This document shows, one piece after another, positions 10,240 to 19,825 of a DNA stretch of 45,093 bases. Position 1 is the first letter of the stretch, and each line of letters starts with the position of its first letter. A program made the position numbers and the translations under genes. Where the stretch lies: positions 1-45,093 of the forward strand of contig JAEUPJ010000054.1 in the NCBI GenBank assembly GCA_016790285.1. The letters are read 5' to 3'. The notes under the pieces are model-generated. The model made no database searches and had not been told where the DNA came from. It saw only the letters and a program-made list of their open reading frames with translations. This DNA comes from Roseateles sp. (GTDB lineage: Bacteria > Pseudomonadota > Gammaproteobacteria > Burkholderiales > Burkholderiaceae_C).

Positions 10240-13200
10240 TCATACCGCCTCTTCCATGCGCCTGCCCATGCGCTGCGAGTTCTGCGCGCCAGGCGGTTGG
10301 GCGAGCAGACGCTGCGTGGCACGACGGCCGAAGCGCAGGTACAGCACCGGCGTCACCAGCGTATCCAGCAGGGTCGAGCTGACCAGGCCGCCAAAGATGA
10401 CGACCGCCACCGGGTGCAGGATTTCCTTGCCGGGCGCGTCGGCCGCAAGCAGGAGCGGTGTCAAGGCGAACGCTGCCGTCAGGGCCGTCATCAGCACGGG
10501 GGTGAGCCGCTCCAGCGAACCGCGCACGACCATGGCCGGGCCGAACTGCTCACCCTCGAAGCGGCACAGGTTGATGTAGTGGCTGATCTTCAGGATGCCG
10601 TTGCGCGACGCGATGCCTGCGAGCGTGATGAAGCCCACCATCGACGCCACCGACAGGCTCACACCGGCGAGCGCCATCGCCGCCACGCTGCCAATCAGCG
10701 CCAGCGGGATGTTGGCCATGATGAGCGCAGCCAGGGTCGCTGACTTGTAGCGCGAGTACAGCACCAGGAACATCATCACGAGCGACAGGACCGAGAGCCC
10801 GGCGATGAGCTGGGTCGCCTGCTCCTGCGCCTGGAACTGCCCTTCCAGGCTCACATAGGTTCCCGCCGGCAGCCGCGTGGCATCGATGGTCTTGCGGATG
10901 TCGGCCACGATGCGCCCCATGTCCGAACCGTCCGTGTTGGCGTACACGACGATGCGGCGCCGGCTGTTCTCCCGGCCGATCTGGTTCGGGCCGTCGGTCT
11001 CTTCCACCGTTGCGATGGCCGAGACGGGCACGCGGCCGGCGGGCGTGTCGATGAGCGTCGCCGCGAGGTCCCGGGGGCCGCGCGCGGTGTCCGGCAGTCG
11101 CAGCACCAGGTCGTAGCGGCGCTGCCCCTCGACGATCTGCGCCGCGCGGGCGCCATCGGTCAATATTTGCAGCACCCGGATCGCCTCGCCCGGCGCCAGT
11201 CCCATCTGCGCGGCCTTGCGGTGATCCAGGCGCACGGTGACCTGTGGAATCAGCACCTGCTTCTCGACCGTCAGGTCCACCAGGCCCGGCACGGTAGCCA
11301 GGCCCTGACGCAGCTGCTCGGCCGCGCCGCGCAAGGTGTCCGTGTCGTCGCCGAACACCTTGACGGCGATCTGCGCACGCACGCCGGACAGCAGGTGGTC
11401 CAGCCGGTGCGAAATGGGCTGCCCGACGGCGACCTGCGCGGGCAGGACGCTGAGCTTCTGGCGGATGTCCGCCATCACCTGCTCGCGAGTGCGCTCGGAA
11501 GCTTTCAGGTCGACCTCGATCTCGGACGAGTGCACGCCCTCGGCATGTTCGTCCAGCTCGGCACGGCCGGTGCGGCGCCCCACCTGCGTGACCTCGGGCA
11601 CCTGCATCAGCAGCGTCTCGGCCAACGCGCCCATGCGGTTGGACTCGGCCAGCGACGTGCCCGGGTTGAACAGCATCCCGACGACAACCGACCCTTCATT
11701 GAACGGCGGCAGGAAGGCCCGCGCAAAGAACGGGATCGCCGCGACCGCCGCGACCACCAGCACCGCGGCGCTGATGACCGCCAACCGCGCATGCCGGAAC
11801 GACCAGGCCAGCACCCGCTTGTCCCACGCCTTCAGGCGGCGCACCAGCGGGCTGTCGCCATGGCCCAGCGTCTTCATTCGCGGCAGCAGGACCGACGACA
11901 GCGCAGGTGTCACCGTCATCGACACGAGCATGGACGCCAGGATGGACACGATGTAGGCGATGCCCAGCGGCGAGAACAACCGGCCCTCAATGCCCGGCAG
12001 CGCGAACAGCGGCACGAACACCAGCACGACGATGACCGTGGCATAGACGATGCCCGAACGCACCTCGACACTCGCCTGGCGCACCACCTCGAGCACCGGC
12101 AATGGCGTGTCCAGCGCCGCGTTCTGCTTGAGCCGGCGCAGGATGTTCTCGACGTCCACCACCGCGTCGTCCACCAGCTCACCGATGGCGATGGCCAGCC
12201 CGCCCAGCGTCATCACATTGATCGACTGGCCCAAGGCCGTGAACACCAGCGCCGTGACCGCCAGCGACAGCGGAATGGCCAGCAGCGAGATCAGCGTCGT
12301 GCGCGCCGACAGCAGGAAGGCGAACAGGATGATCGTCACCATGATGGCGCCGTCACGCAGCGCCTCGGTGACGTTGCCGACCGAGGCCTGGATGAACTCG
12401 GCCTGGCGGAACAGCACCTGGGGCTCGCTCAGGCCCGCAGGACGGGCCTTGGCCAGTGCTGAAAGCGCCCGCTCCACTTCGCGCGTGACGCGCACGGTGT
12501 CGGCATCGGGCTGCTTCTGGATGCTGATCACCACCGCCGGCACGCCGTTGTAGCCGGCGTCACCGCGCTTCAGGCCGGCGGCATAGGTCACGCGCGCCAC
12601 CTGCTCCAGCAGCACGGGGCGGCCGTTCTTCCAGGCCACGGCCAGACCCTGGAGGTCCTCGACCCGATGTGTCTTGCCGATGTGCCGGATCAGCACCTCG
12701 CGGTTGTTCAGGTCCACAAAGCCACCACCGGCATTGGCCGCGAAGCCCTTGAGCGCATCTTCCACCTGGGACAGCGACACGCCGACCTGCGCCATGCGTG
12801 CCGTGTCGGGCTCCACCCGCAACTGCCGCACCTCGCCGCCGATCGGGATCACCTGCGACACGCCCGGCACGGACAGCAGGCGCGGCCGCAGCACGAAGTC
12901 CGCGTATTCGCGCGCCTGCATCGGCGTGGCACCCTTGCCCGCTTCGAGCGGCAGCGCCAGCAACATGATCTCGCCCATGATCGACGAGACCGGCCCCATG
13001 GATGGATTCACCCCCTGGGGCAGCTGCTCGCGCGCCAGCGCCAGCCGCTCTGCGACGAGCTGGCGGTTGCGGTAGATGTCCGTGCCCCACGCGAACTCGG
13101 CGTAAAGCACCGAGAGGCCGACGCCTGATGTCGAGCGCACCCGCGTGACGCCGGGCATGCCGTTGAGCGCCGTCTCCAGCGGGTAGGTCACCAGCTGCTC

Positions 13201-13383
13201 GACCTCCTCGGGCGCCATGCCACCGGCTTCGGTCATCACCGTGACCACCGGCTTGTTGAGGTCCGGGAACACATCCACCGGCGTGCGGGATGCCGTGAAT
13301 GCGCCATAACCCATCAACAGCGCGGCAAACACCAGCACGAAGAGCCGGTTGTGCAGGCTGAAGCGAATGATCCAGTTGAACAT
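10240..13383 (-). CDS. Heavy-metal RND (HME) efflux pump, inner-membrane subunit
   Basis: 1047 residues, the normal length for CusA/CzcA-type pumps, with the N-terminal transmembrane helix (residues about 10-30), two large periplasmic loops and the two clusters of helices of RND proteins. The proton-relay helix reads [13 protein letters not shown] (about residues 398-410) and holds the acidic residues of the HME family. It pumps metal ions from the periplasm or cytoplasm through the partner MFP (13393-14502) and outer-membrane factor (15053-16297) by proton antiport. Cupredoxin, DUF411 and CueR-type promoters in the same operon favour copper or silver as substrate, but the helix motif differs from classical CusA (GAMVDAAIVMIEN), so ion choice is inference. 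Confidence 0.93.
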   Translation of the reverse strand: MFNWIIRFSLHNRLFVLVFAALLMGYGAFTASRTPVDVFPDLNKPVVTVMTEAGGMAPEEVEQLVTYPLETALNGMPGVTRVRSTSGVGLSVLYAEFAWGTDIYRNRQLVAERLALAREQLPQGVNPSMGPVSSIMGEIMLLALPLEAGKGATPMQAREYADFVLRPRLLSVPGVSQVIPIGGEVRQLRVEPDTARMAQVGVSLSQVEDALKGFAANAGGGFVDLNNREVLIRHIGKTHRVEDLQGLAVAWKNGRPVLLEQVARVTYAAGLKRGDAGYNGVPAVVISIQKQPDADTVRVTREVERALSALAKARPAGLSEPQVLFRQAEFIQASVGNVTEALRDGAIMVTIILFAFLLSARTTLISLLAIPLSLAVTALVFTALGQSINVMTLGGLAIAIGELVDDAVVDVENILRRLKQNAALDTPLPVLEVVRQASVEVRSGIVYATVIVVLVFVPLFALPGIEGRLFSPLGIAYIVSILASMLVSMTVTPALSSVLLPRMKTLGHGDSPLVRRLKAWDKRVLAWSFRHARLAVISAAVLVVAAVAAIPFFARAFLPPFNEGSVVVGMLFNPGTSLAESNRMGALAETLLMQVPEVTQVGRRTGRAELDEHAEGVHSSEIEVDLKASERTREQVMADIRQKLSVLPAQVAVGQPISHRLDHLLSGVRAQIAVKVFGDDTDTLRGAAEQLRQGLATVPGLVDLTVEKQVLIPQVTVRLDHRKAAQMGLAPGEAIRVLQILTDGARAAQIVEGQRRYDLVLRLPDTARGPRDLAATLIDTPAGRVPVSAIATVEETDGPNQIGRENSRRRIVVYANTDGSDMGRIVADIRKTIDATRLPAGTYVSLEGQFQAQEQATQLIAGLSVLSLVMMFLVLYSRYKSATLAALIMANIPLALIGSVAAMALAGVSLSVASMVGFITLAGIASRNGILKISHYINLCRFEGEQFGPAMVVRGSLERLTPVLMTALTAAFALTPLLLAADAPGKEILHPVAVVIFGGLVSSTLLDTLVTPVLYLRFGRRATQRLLAQPPGAQNSQRMGRRMEEAV

Positions 13384-13392
13384 CGCGGACCT

Positions 13393-14502
13393 TCAGCGGA
13401 TCTGGGCGACCAGGGACGCGCCCTGCACCACCACGCGGTTGTCGGCGCCCAGCCCCTGCGTCACCAGCACCGTCTGTGCGTCCACGGGCTGCACGCGCAC
13501 GGGCTGCGGCACATAGCGCTCCGCGCTGGCCTTGATCCAGACGACCGGCTCGTTGGCCGGGCTGCGCGTGACGGCCTGCGCCGGCAGGAGGATGCCCTTC
13601 ATCGGCCGGTCCAGCGCGGCCAGGACCGTCACCGGCTGACCGAGCGCCAGCGGCAAGGCCCCTCGGGCGGTCGCGCGGAAGGTCAGCGGCAGCACGCCGT
13701 CGCGCAGGCTGCGCGCAGCGCCCAAAAATTCCAGCAGGACCTCGGGCGTACCTGCCAGCGACGCCCGCCCCAGCCGAGCGCCCAGCGTCGCATCCGCCGT
13801 GGTGGCCTCCACCAGCACCCGGGCCGGATCGACCACCTCGAAAAGCACTTCCCGGGATTCGACCACCTGCCCCGCCACCGCTGCTGCGCTGGCCACCACG
13901 CCGTTGATCGGGGCGACCAGGGCCTCGCGTGCGCCCACGCTGGCGCCCACTGCCTTCTCCTGCGCAGCCAGACTCTGCAGCTCGGCGCGCGCGGCCTCGA
14001 GGTCCTTGCGCGGCACGGTGCCTTCCAGGCTCTCCAGGCGCTGCACGCGCTGCTGCGCCAGTTGATGGTTGGCACGGATCTGCGCGAGCTGAGCGTGCTG
14101 GTTGGCGGCTTCGATCGGATTCGCGTTGAACACGACATACCCGAGCACATCGCCGCGGCGCACCGTCTGGCCTGCCACTGGCAGGCCCCGGGGACCCGGC
14201 TGCAATCGACCGCCGGAGAGCGCCTGCACGCGGCCGCCCGCGTTGGGGTCCATGACGACGCGGCCGGGCAGCTCGATGGCCGCCGTGGCTTCCGTCTCCT
14301 TCACGAGAAGGGTGCGCAAGGCCAGGCGACGCTGCGCGAGCATCGGCACCTGGACGCTGCCATCAGGCAGGCGAGCCAGCGTGTCGGCGTGGGCTGCCGC
14401 GGGCGGCGCATCCAAGTGCTCCCCATTCGGCCCGTGGGCGCCCGGCCCGGCCTGCGCCAGTGTGCCGACCAGGAGGGCGGTGGTGACGAGCAGATGCTTC
14501 AT
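13393..14502 (-). CDS. Membrane fusion protein of the first metal RND pump
   Basis: 369 residues with signal peptide (MKHLLVTTALLVGTLAQA) and a His-containing start (GAHGPNGEHLDAPPAAAHADT) that may bind metal. The centre has a lipoyl/barrel-sandwich hybrid split by an alpha-hairpin (about residues 130-190, coiled-coil rich in Q, E, A) and beta-barrel segments typical of CusB/CzcB periplasmic adaptors. Its ATG overlaps the upstream gene's stop (ATGA) and it ends 9 bp before the pump gene, so the three are translationally linked. Confidence 0.9.
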   Translation of the reverse strand: MKHLLVTTALLVGTLAQAGPGAHGPNGEHLDAPPAAAHADTLARLPDGSVQVPMLAQRRLALRTLLVKETEATAAIELPGRVVMDPNAGGRVQALSGGRLQPGPRGLPVAGQTVRRGDVLGYVVFNANPIEAANQHAQLAQIRANHQLAQQRVQRLESLEGTVPRKDLEAARAELQSLAAQEKAVGASVGAREALVAPINGVVASAAAVAGQVVESREVLFEVVDPARVLVEATTADATLGARLGRASLAGTPEVLLEFLGAARSLRDGVLPLTFRATARGALPLALGQPVTVLAALDRPMKGILLPAQAVTRSPANEPVVWIKASAERYVPQPVRVQPVDAQTVLVTQGLGADNRVVVQGASLVAQIR

Positions 14503-15056
14503 GCCTTCACCCCCACCGCCGCACGCCGTTGGCGGGTTCGCCAGACCGCCACGCCCACCACCGCAACGCCCACGCCGCCCGCCAGCAGCATCAGCGTGGT
14601 GCGCTTCAAGCCCGCAGGTGCCACGTCGACTGGTGCGGCCTGCGTCAGCGTCGCCTCCATCAGGTCAGCGTCCTGGCCCGCCGTCAGCGTGACGACGAGC
14701 GGGTGAGAACCCGGCTGGCTCAGCGCCGCGACGAACTTCGGGTCGGTCACCACGTACGCCCCGGACTGCGCCTGGAACGTGGCCAGTGCCTTGAGGTCCC
14801 CGGATTCGAGCTCGACCTTGGCCTGCAGCACAGGCTCGTTGGTCTCGAAGCGGTTGATGAAGAGCGTCAGCACGGCGTTCTGCAGGCGCCCGACCAGCTC
14901 GAAGGACTCGGTCACCGTCTCGAAGCGGGGGCTGGCTTCCACGGCAGCGTCGGCATGGGGGGCGTCGCCGTGCGGTTCATCACCGTGCGCGAACACGGCC
15001 AAGGCGGGTACGGCCAGCAGACAGGCTGCAGCCCAACGAATCAGTTTTCGAGTCAT
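14499..15056 (-). CDS. Membrane-tethered His-rich periplasmic protein
   Basis: 185 residues: signal peptide (MTRKLIRWAAACLLAVPALAVFA), a His/Asp cluster (HGDEPHGDAPHADA), a beta-rich domain (about residues 45-145) with repeated strands (NRFETNEPVLQAKVELESGD...), and a C-terminal membrane helix (about 153-173) ending in basic residues. The form suggests a periplasmic domain anchored in the inner membrane. Such proteins recur in HME-RND operons between the outer-membrane factor and the adaptor; their role is not settled. ATGA overlaps at both ends tie it to its neighbours. Confidence 0.85.
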   Translation of the reverse strand: MTRKLIRWAAACLLAVPALAVFAHGDEPHGDAPHADAAVEASPRFETVTESFELVGRLQNAVLTLFINRFETNEPVLQAKVELESGDLKALATFQAQSGAYVVTDPKFVAALSQPGSHPLVVTLTAGQDADLMEATLTQAAPVDVAPAGLKRTTLMLLAGGVGVAVVGVAVWRTRQRRAAVGVKA

Positions 15057-16297
15057 GGCATCACTCCTTGCGCCTGCAGCAGGCGCGCGTTCGCCTGGTC
15101 AAGCGCCGCGCGGGCAAGGGCCACGCTGGCCTCGGCCTGCGTCGCGGCTGTCACGGCGCGCAACATCTCGGGCAGCGGGGTCTCGCCCGCCTTGAAGGAT
15201 TTCTCGATCAGGACCGCCCGCTCGCGCAGCAGCGCCGCCCGTGCCGCCTGATGGTCTGCCTGCTGGCGGGCTGCCGACTGGGCGCTGCGTGCCGTGGCCA
15301 GGTCCGCCTCCAGCTGCTGCGCCAACTCGCGCTGCACCGCCTCGGCCACGTCGACATCGTTCAGGGCGGCGGTCATCAATGGCTCGTTGCGACCCGCGCT
15401 GCCGAAAGGCAGGCGCAGCGCCACGCCGACGCCGTTGACCGTCGGCGCGCCTGCGGTGACCTCCTGCCGCACCTTCACCAGCAGCTCGGGTGCGTCGCGG
15501 CGCGAGGCGCGCGTGACGTCCAGGCGCTGACGGGCGTGGAGCACGTCCAGGGCGGCCGCCTGCAGTGCCGGGTGCTCCCCGGCTGGTGCAGATGCGACAT
15601 CGGCGTCCGGCGCGGGGACAGCAGAAAGACCGGTCAGCGCCTGCCAGCGTCGTTGCGCTGACTGCAGCGCCTGCCGCGCCTGAGCCGCGGCGGCGGTGGC
15701 GGCCAGGCGCTCGGCGTGGGCGGCCAGCGCGTCGGCCCGTGCCAGGTCGCCCGCTGCGACGCGCCGCTCGACGTCCCGGGCCAGCGCCTCCATTTCCTGG
15801 CTGGCGGCCTCAGCGGCGGCGAGCTCGGCACGCTGCACGGCGATGTCGGACACGGCTTCACGCACCAGGCCCGCGACCTGGAGCTTCGCTGCTGCTTCGT
15901 GCGCCGCCGCTGCCGCCATGCCAGCAGCGACTTCCCCCTGGCGCGCGGCACGCTGCCCTGGCAGCCACATCGGCACGGCAACGCCCACCTCGGTCTCCCG
16001 CGTGGCGGCCATCGCCGGCTGACGGTTGCGCAGCACGCCCAATTCAAGCGCCGGCGATCCCGCCCACAGCGCGTCCGCGGCAGCACGTTCGGCCTGGGCC
16101 TTGCGCGTGAGACCAGCGGCCTGCACGGACTGGGCCGTTCGCAGCCAGGCGCTCTGCACGGCATCGGCCAGCGTCACGCCCTGCGCCCAGGCCGCATGCG
16201 GCAGCCCGGCCACGAGGGCCAGCACCGCCATCACGCCCGGGCCCGTGAGCCGGGCACCAGCTGGGGCAACGGCCGGCAGCGGGAGCAGCTTCTTCAT
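15053..16297 (-). CDS. Outer-membrane factor (TolC/CzcC family) of the first pump
   Basis: 414 residues with a long signal sequence ending AAWA-QG and two coiled-coil halves rich in Ala, Gln and Arg, the pattern of the TolC/CzcC/CusC family. Three copies should form the outer-membrane channel and periplasmic tunnel that docks on the pump and adaptor. GAGG precedes the ATG. No lipobox is seen, unlike CusC. The stop overlaps the next start. Confidence 0.88.
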   Translation of the reverse strand: MKKLLPLPAVAPAGARLTGPGVMAVLALVAGLPHAAWAQGVTLADAVQSAWLRTAQSVQAAGLTRKAQAERAAADALWAGSPALELGVLRNRQPAMAATRETEVGVAVPMWLPGQRAARQGEVAAGMAAAAAHEAAAKLQVAGLVREAVSDIAVQRAELAAAEAASQEMEALARDVERRVAAGDLARADALAAHAERLAATAAAAQARQALQSAQRRWQALTGLSAVPAPDADVASAPAGEHPALQAAALDVLHARQRLDVTRASRRDAPELLVKVRQEVTAGAPTVNGVGVALRLPFGSAGRNEPLMTAALNDVDVAEAVQRELAQQLEADLATARSAQSAARQQADHQAARAALLRERAVLIEKSFKAGETPLPEMLRAVTAATQAEASVALARAALDQANARLLQAQGVMP

Positions 16298-16308
16298 GGG
16301 GACCTCGC

Positions 16309-16767
16309 TCAGGACTTCGGGTAGTGGGCGTAGACCGAGGAGCGGCCCAGGCGATCGATGAGCAGCACGGCGTACGGGTCGCGGCGGCCTGGCACGTCCA
16401 TGCCAGGCGAGCTCGGTGGCATGCCGGGTACAGCCAGGCCGCGCATGGCCGGCCTTGCAGCCAGCAAGCGCTTGACTTCAGCCGCAGGGACGTGGCCCTC
16501 GATCACATAGCCTCCCACCGTGGCGGTGTGACAGCTGGCATAGGCTTCCGGCATGCCCAGGCGCTGGCGCGCTGTGGCTGTGTCGTTCACCTCCGTCACG
16601 TGGACGTCAAAGCCGGCCGCGCGCAGGTGGTCCACCCAGGCGCCGCAGCAGCCGCAGGTCGGGCTCTTGAAGACGTCGACGCGAGCCAAGCCGGGTGCAG
16701 CCAGCGCCGGCGCGACGCTGACACTCAGCCCCGCCGCCAGCAGCGTCATGACCTTTCGGCGATTCAT
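16309..16767 (-). CDS. DUF411 metal-binding protein
   Basis: 152 residues with an export signal containing NRRK before a hydrophobic stretch (possible Tat or Sec signal). The DUF411 signature SPTCGCCGAWVDHL is present, followed by SCHTATVGGYVIEGHVPA, which carries a further Cys-His pair. DUF411 proteins occur in copper resistance loci and are thought to bind copper in the periplasm. A proline/glycine/methionine-rich stretch (PGMPPSSPGMDVPG) near the end could add Met ligands. The start overlaps the cupredoxin stop (ATGA). Confidence 0.92.
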   Translation of the reverse strand: MNRRKVMTLLAAGLSVSVAPALAAPGLARVDVFKSPTCGCCGAWVDHLRAAGFDVHVTEVNDTATARQRLGMPEAYASCHTATVGGYVIEGHVPAAEVKRLLAARPAMRGLAVPGMPPSSPGMDVPGRRDPYAVLLIDRLGRSSVYAHYPKS

Positions 16768-17261
16768 TGCACGACCACCTTGCCGGTCATGCCCGCCTCG
16801 AAGTGGCCGGGCAGCAGGCAGGCGAACGAGAACTCGCCGGCACGGTGGAACTGCCAGACGATCTCGCCCGTGGCGCCCGCTGCCACGTGGACCATGCTGG
16901 GATCGTCATGCACCATGCCCGGGTGCTTCCTCATGGCTTCGGCGTGGGCCTTCAGCGCGTCTTCGGTGCCGAGCACCAGTTCATGCAGGAGTTGCCCTCG
17001 GTTCGTGACCTTCAAGCGGACCGTCTCGCCACGCTTGACCGTCAGCGCCGATGGCGTGAAGCGCATGTTGTCGCCCATCTGGATGGCAATGGTGCGGGTG
17101 ACCTTGCGCGGGTCGCCCTGTCGGCCGAAGGGGGTGTCGACGACCTGCGAGGCGACATAAGGGCGGGTCTTGGGCGTGTGGTCGCCGTCGCCGTGAGCGA
17201 AGGCGGCCGTCGAGGTCAGCAGGGCCAGAACGGCGAGCAGACCGGTGGTGTGGCGGTTCAT
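16764..17261 (-). CDS. Periplasmic cupredoxin (type 1 copper protein)
   Basis: 165 residues with signal peptide (MNRHTTGLLAVLALLTSTAAFA) followed by HGDGDH. The fold is a plastocyanin-like barrel: the first ligand His lies in LLHELVLG, and the C-terminal ligands in the loop FACLLPGHFEAGM give Cys, His and Met at 5-residue steps, a complete type 1 site. The insertion with MRKHPGMVHDDPSMVHV adds Met and His residues. It resembles the CopI-type cupredoxins linked to copper tolerance in Rubrivivax-like bacteria. It probably buffers or oxidises Cu(I) in the periplasm. Confidence 0.92.
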   Translation of the reverse strand: MNRHTTGLLAVLALLTSTAAFAHGDGDHTPKTRPYVASQVVDTPFGRQGDPRKVTRTIAIQMGDNMRFTPSALTVKRGETVRLKVTNRGQLLHELVLGTEDALKAHAEAMRKHPGMVHDDPSMVHVAAGATGEIVWQFHRAGEFSFACLLPGHFEAGMTGKVVVQ

Positions 17262-17331
17262 GGAAATTCTCGAAGCTGTGAGACGCGGGGCTCGCCCGCA
17301 CCAGGCCCGGCCGCAACGGTCGAGCGACTTC

Positions 17332-17352
17332 AGCGCCTCAAACCGAGGCGCT
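17332..17352 (-). other. Hairpin between first operon gene and cupredoxin
   Basis: AGCGCCTC (17332-17339) and GAGGCGCT (17345-17352) form a perfect 8-bp stem with a 5-base loop. It lies in the 99-bp gap between the small His-rich gene and the cupredoxin gene. It lacks a T-run, so partial termination or mRNA processing is more likely than full termination. Confidence 0.4.
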
Positions 17353-17360
17353 ACAAGGGG

Positions 17361-17762
17361 TCAGCAGCTTCGAGGCGGGCGCTCCTGACCCTCAGAGGCA
17401 TGGCTCGGGGGGGGCGCGAGGAGCGAGGGAAACACGACGTCGGCACTGGCGGTCGGCATCGGCAGCACCGGCATGGCGCTGACGATCGACGCCGCCGAAC
17501 ACGAGGCCGTGCAGGCGTGGCATTTGTCAGACGGGTCCGAGCGGCCGTTATGCCCTGGGCTATCCTCGTCGTGATCGTGGTGGTCGTGGTGCCCACCGGT
17601 GGCGGCATCGGATGCCGAGACGTCTGCATGGTCGTGCGCCTGGGCAACGGGCACGCCGAATCCGGGCAGTTCACCCGAGCAGCAAGCGATGTTGGCCATG
17701 GCGCCCCGCAACGGGAGCACCAGGGTCAGCAGCACCAGCAGGAGGCAGCGAGCGAATTTCAC
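17361..17762 (-). CDS. Small secreted His/Cys-rich protein (DUF2946-like)
   Basis: The GTG at 17762 is chosen because it begins a good signal peptide (KFARCLLLVLLTLVLPLRGAMA); the frame stays open to an ATG at 17840 but the extra residues are basic and unlike a protein start. The mature part has NIACC, a dense histidine stretch (GGHHDHHDHDEDSPGHN) and KCHACTASC, all suited to metal binding. Small proteins of this kind (DUF2946-like) are common beside copper genes. It is the first gene after the minus-strand CueR-type promoter. The start is uncertain and no strong ribosome site is seen. Confidence 0.65.
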   Translation of the reverse strand: MKFARCLLLVLLTLVLPLRGAMANIACCSGELPGFGVPVAQAHDHADVSASDAATGGHHDHHDHDEDSPGHNGRSDPSDKCHACTASCSAASIVSAMPVLPMPTASADVVFPSLLAPPPSHASEGQERPPRSC

Positions 17763-17906
17763 GGGCGGGGTCTTGACGTTCTTTTTCAGGTTAGCACGAG
17801 GCCCATGCCTCCGCGGTTTCCCGAAGAACTGCCTCGGCACGGACGGCGCTCCGACGCGCTGTTCCGTTGAACTCGATCAACGGTGCCCCGGGGTGATCGC
17901 GACGCG

Positions 17907-17937
17907 AGTTTGAACCTTGCCCCCGTGGGAAGGTCAA
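17907..17937 (-). promoter_or_regulatory. CueR/MerR-type promoter for the copper efflux operon
   Basis: On the minus strand, TTGACC (17932-17937) and CAAACT (17907-17912) are separated by exactly 19 bp, and the spacer with its borders holds the dyad CCTTCCC-N-GGGCAAGG. A long spacer with a central dyad is the mark of promoters activated by MerR-family regulators; the CCTTCC/GGCAAGG core matches Cu(I)-sensing CueR sites. It should drive 17361-17762 and the genes beyond it. Confidence 0.82.
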
Positions 17938-17963
17938 GCCTTCGCTTCCCCCCATCGAACCTC

Positions 17964-17994
17964 TTGACCTTCCTGCGGGGGCAAGGCTCAGACT
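17964..17994 (+). promoter_or_regulatory. CueR/MerR-type promoter for the copper chaperone
   Basis: TTGACC (17964-17969), 19-bp spacer, CAGACT (17989-17994), with the dyad CCTTCC...GGGCAAGG. It is nearly the mirror copy of the minus-strand promoter 26 bp away. It should give a start near 18002 and drive the gene at 18024. No MerR-family regulator gene lies in the window, so it must be encoded elsewhere. Confidence 0.82.
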
Positions 17995-18023
17995 GCTCTC
18001 ACCCCATCACCACGGAGCACGAC

Positions 18024-18266
18024 ATGCTGGTCTACCAAGTTGAAGACATGACCTGCGGCCATTGCGCCGCCACCATCACGCGGGCGGTACGCGGCGTGGA
18101 TGACAACGCTCGGGTGCAGGTCGACCTTGCCCAGCGCCGCGTCGCCATCGAGGCCACGGATGCCGAGGCTGAAGACTTCCTCGAAGCCATCACGCAGGCG
18201 GGCTACAGCTCCGTGCAGGTGACGGCGGCGCCTTCTGCATCGGGCCCAGAGCCCAAAGCTTCATAA
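18024..18266 (+). CDS. CopZ-like copper chaperone (HMA domain)
   Basis: 80 residues forming one heavy-metal-associated domain. MTCGHC (residues 9-14) gives the CxxC that binds Cu(I), and the rest fits the ferredoxin-like fold (AATITRAV, VQVDLAQRRVAIEA, FLEAITQAGY). It carries Cu(I) in the cytoplasm to a P-type ATPase or to the regulator. The ATG at 18024 lies about 30 bp after the -10 of the promoter above, and the HMA fold begins straight at this start. A Pro/Ser/Ala tail follows the domain. Confidence 0.93.
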   Translation: MLVYQVEDMTCGHCAATITRAVRGVDDNARVQVDLAQRRVAIEATDAEAEDFLEAITQAGYSSVQVTAAPSASGPEPKAS

Positions 18267-18395
18267 ACGTCTATTTTCTAGTACGCTGAGGAAACTTCGC
18301 GCCAGACAGGGAGGCGCACGAACACCTTGATGCGGCTCGAGCGTGACCGAGGGGACACCGGCCGACGTCGCGTCAGTTTGTGAAGAGGAGGCGGC

Positions 18396-19817
18396 ATGGC
18401 AACAGCTGATCCTGGCAGCACCTTTTGGCGCGCTGCTATGCAGACGATGTTCCTGGCGGATTCACCCGTAGGCAAGGCGGTACTGGATCGCGATCTCCGG
18501 TATGTGCTCATCAACGAGACGCTCGCTTCGTTCAATGGTCGTTCGATCGAAGACCACATCGGCCATACGGTTGAGGAGGTGCTGCCAGAGGCTTTCCCCT
18601 CCTTGAAGCCACTCCTGGACCAGGTCATCTTGGAGGGACGGCCAGCAGGCAACTTTCGGATCACCGTGGTCATGCCTGGCGAAGGCCAGACAGCCGAATG
18701 GGAGGCGACATATCTGCCGATCCGAGCACCTGGCGGCGAGGTCAGCGGCGTGTACGTGCAAGCAGTCAACCTGACCGCCAAGTTGCTTGCTGAACGGGCG
18801 CTTGCTGACAGCGAGAAGCAGCTTCGTCGTGTCCTTGACAGTCTGTTCGCTTTCGTGGGCGTGATGTCCCCTGACGGCACGCTGCTGCAAGCGAACCGCG
18901 CACCGCTGGATGCCGCGGGGATCGATGCGAACGACGTGATCGGCAAGCCGTTCTGGGATACGTATTGGTGGAGCTACTCAGAGAAGGTGCAAGACTGGCT
19001 ACGTGCCGCCTGCCAGCGAGTCGCTGCGGGCGAGATCGTTCGGGAAGATGTAGTCGTACGGATGGCGGGCGACTCACGCATGGCCTTGGACTTCATGCTG
19101 GTGCCGATGCGCGACGACGACGGTGTCATCACCCATTTGATTCCTTCTGCGATCGACATCTCTGACCGTCAGGCTGCACAACTGCGCATCGAATCGGCGC
19201 TGCGCGAACGGACCGTGCTGCTTCAAGAGGTGCACCACCGAGTCAAGAACAACCTGCAGATCATCGCGAGCCTGTTGCGCTTGCAATCTCGCGCTGCAGC
19301 ACCTGAAGTCGCGCTCGCGCTGCAGGACAGCGAAAACCGGGTCATGGCTATGGCGCTGACACACCAGCTGCTTTATGAACGGACTGACTTTTCCGCGCTC
19401 GAACTGGGGCCATACCTGAAGCGCCTTGCGGCCAGCTTGCGCGACGGGCATGGTGAGCTCATGAACCGCATCCAACTGCGCGTTGATGCGCCGGATGACG
19501 GAATGCAGATCGAGCTGACTCAAGCAGTGCCTGTAGCCCTGGTGGTCAATGAGTTGATCACCAATGCGTTGAAACATGCATTTGCACCCCATCAAGCTGG
19601 AAGCATCGAGGTCACCGCATTGCATCTGGAAGGCCAGATCACGGTATCCGTCAGGGATGACGGATGTGGCTTGCCAGCCGACAGCCCCTTGTCGAATGGC
19701 TGCAGCCTGGGCTTTAGCTTGGTGACTCTGCTTACCCAACAGATCAACGCCGCCCTGTTGTGGCCTGAGCCTGGTAGGCCAGGCGCCTTGTTTGTTCTTA
19801 AGCTTCCCAAAGGCTAA
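18396..19817 (+). CDS. PAS sensor histidine kinase (HisKA_2 family)
   Basis: 473 residues, soluble, with no membrane helix. Two PAS domains (about residues 20-135 and 145-265) are followed by a HisKA_2 phosphoacceptor region, EVHHRVKNNLQIIASLLRLQSR (about 280-302, phosphorylated His in EVHHRVKNN), and an ATPase domain with N box NELITNALKHAF and G1 box VRDDGCGLP. Kinases of this kind often sense light, redox or small molecules through PAS cofactors; the ligand cannot be read here. GAGGAGG precedes the ATG. The cyclic-di-GMP gene starts 8 bp after its stop, so it is the probable partner. Confidence 0.93.
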   Translation: MATADPGSTFWRAAMQTMFLADSPVGKAVLDRDLRYVLINETLASFNGRSIEDHIGHTVEEVLPEAFPSLKPLLDQVILEGRPAGNFRITVVMPGEGQTAEWEATYLPIRAPGGEVSGVYVQAVNLTAKLLAERALADSEKQLRRVLDSLFAFVGVMSPDGTLLQANRAPLDAAGIDANDVIGKPFWDTYWWSYSEKVQDWLRAACQRVAAGEIVREDVVVRMAGDSRMALDFMLVPMRDDDGVITHLIPSAIDISDRQAAQLRIESALRERTVLLQEVHHRVKNNLQIIASLLRLQSRAAAPEVALALQDSENRVMAMALTHQLLYERTDFSALELGPYLKRLAASLRDGHGELMNRIQLRVDAPDDGMQIELTQAVPVALVVNELITNALKHAFAPHQAGSIEVTALHLEGQITVSVRDDGCGLPADSPLSNGCSLGFSLVTLLTQQINAALLWPEPGRPGALFVLKLPKG

Positions 19818-19825
19818 GCCCATCC

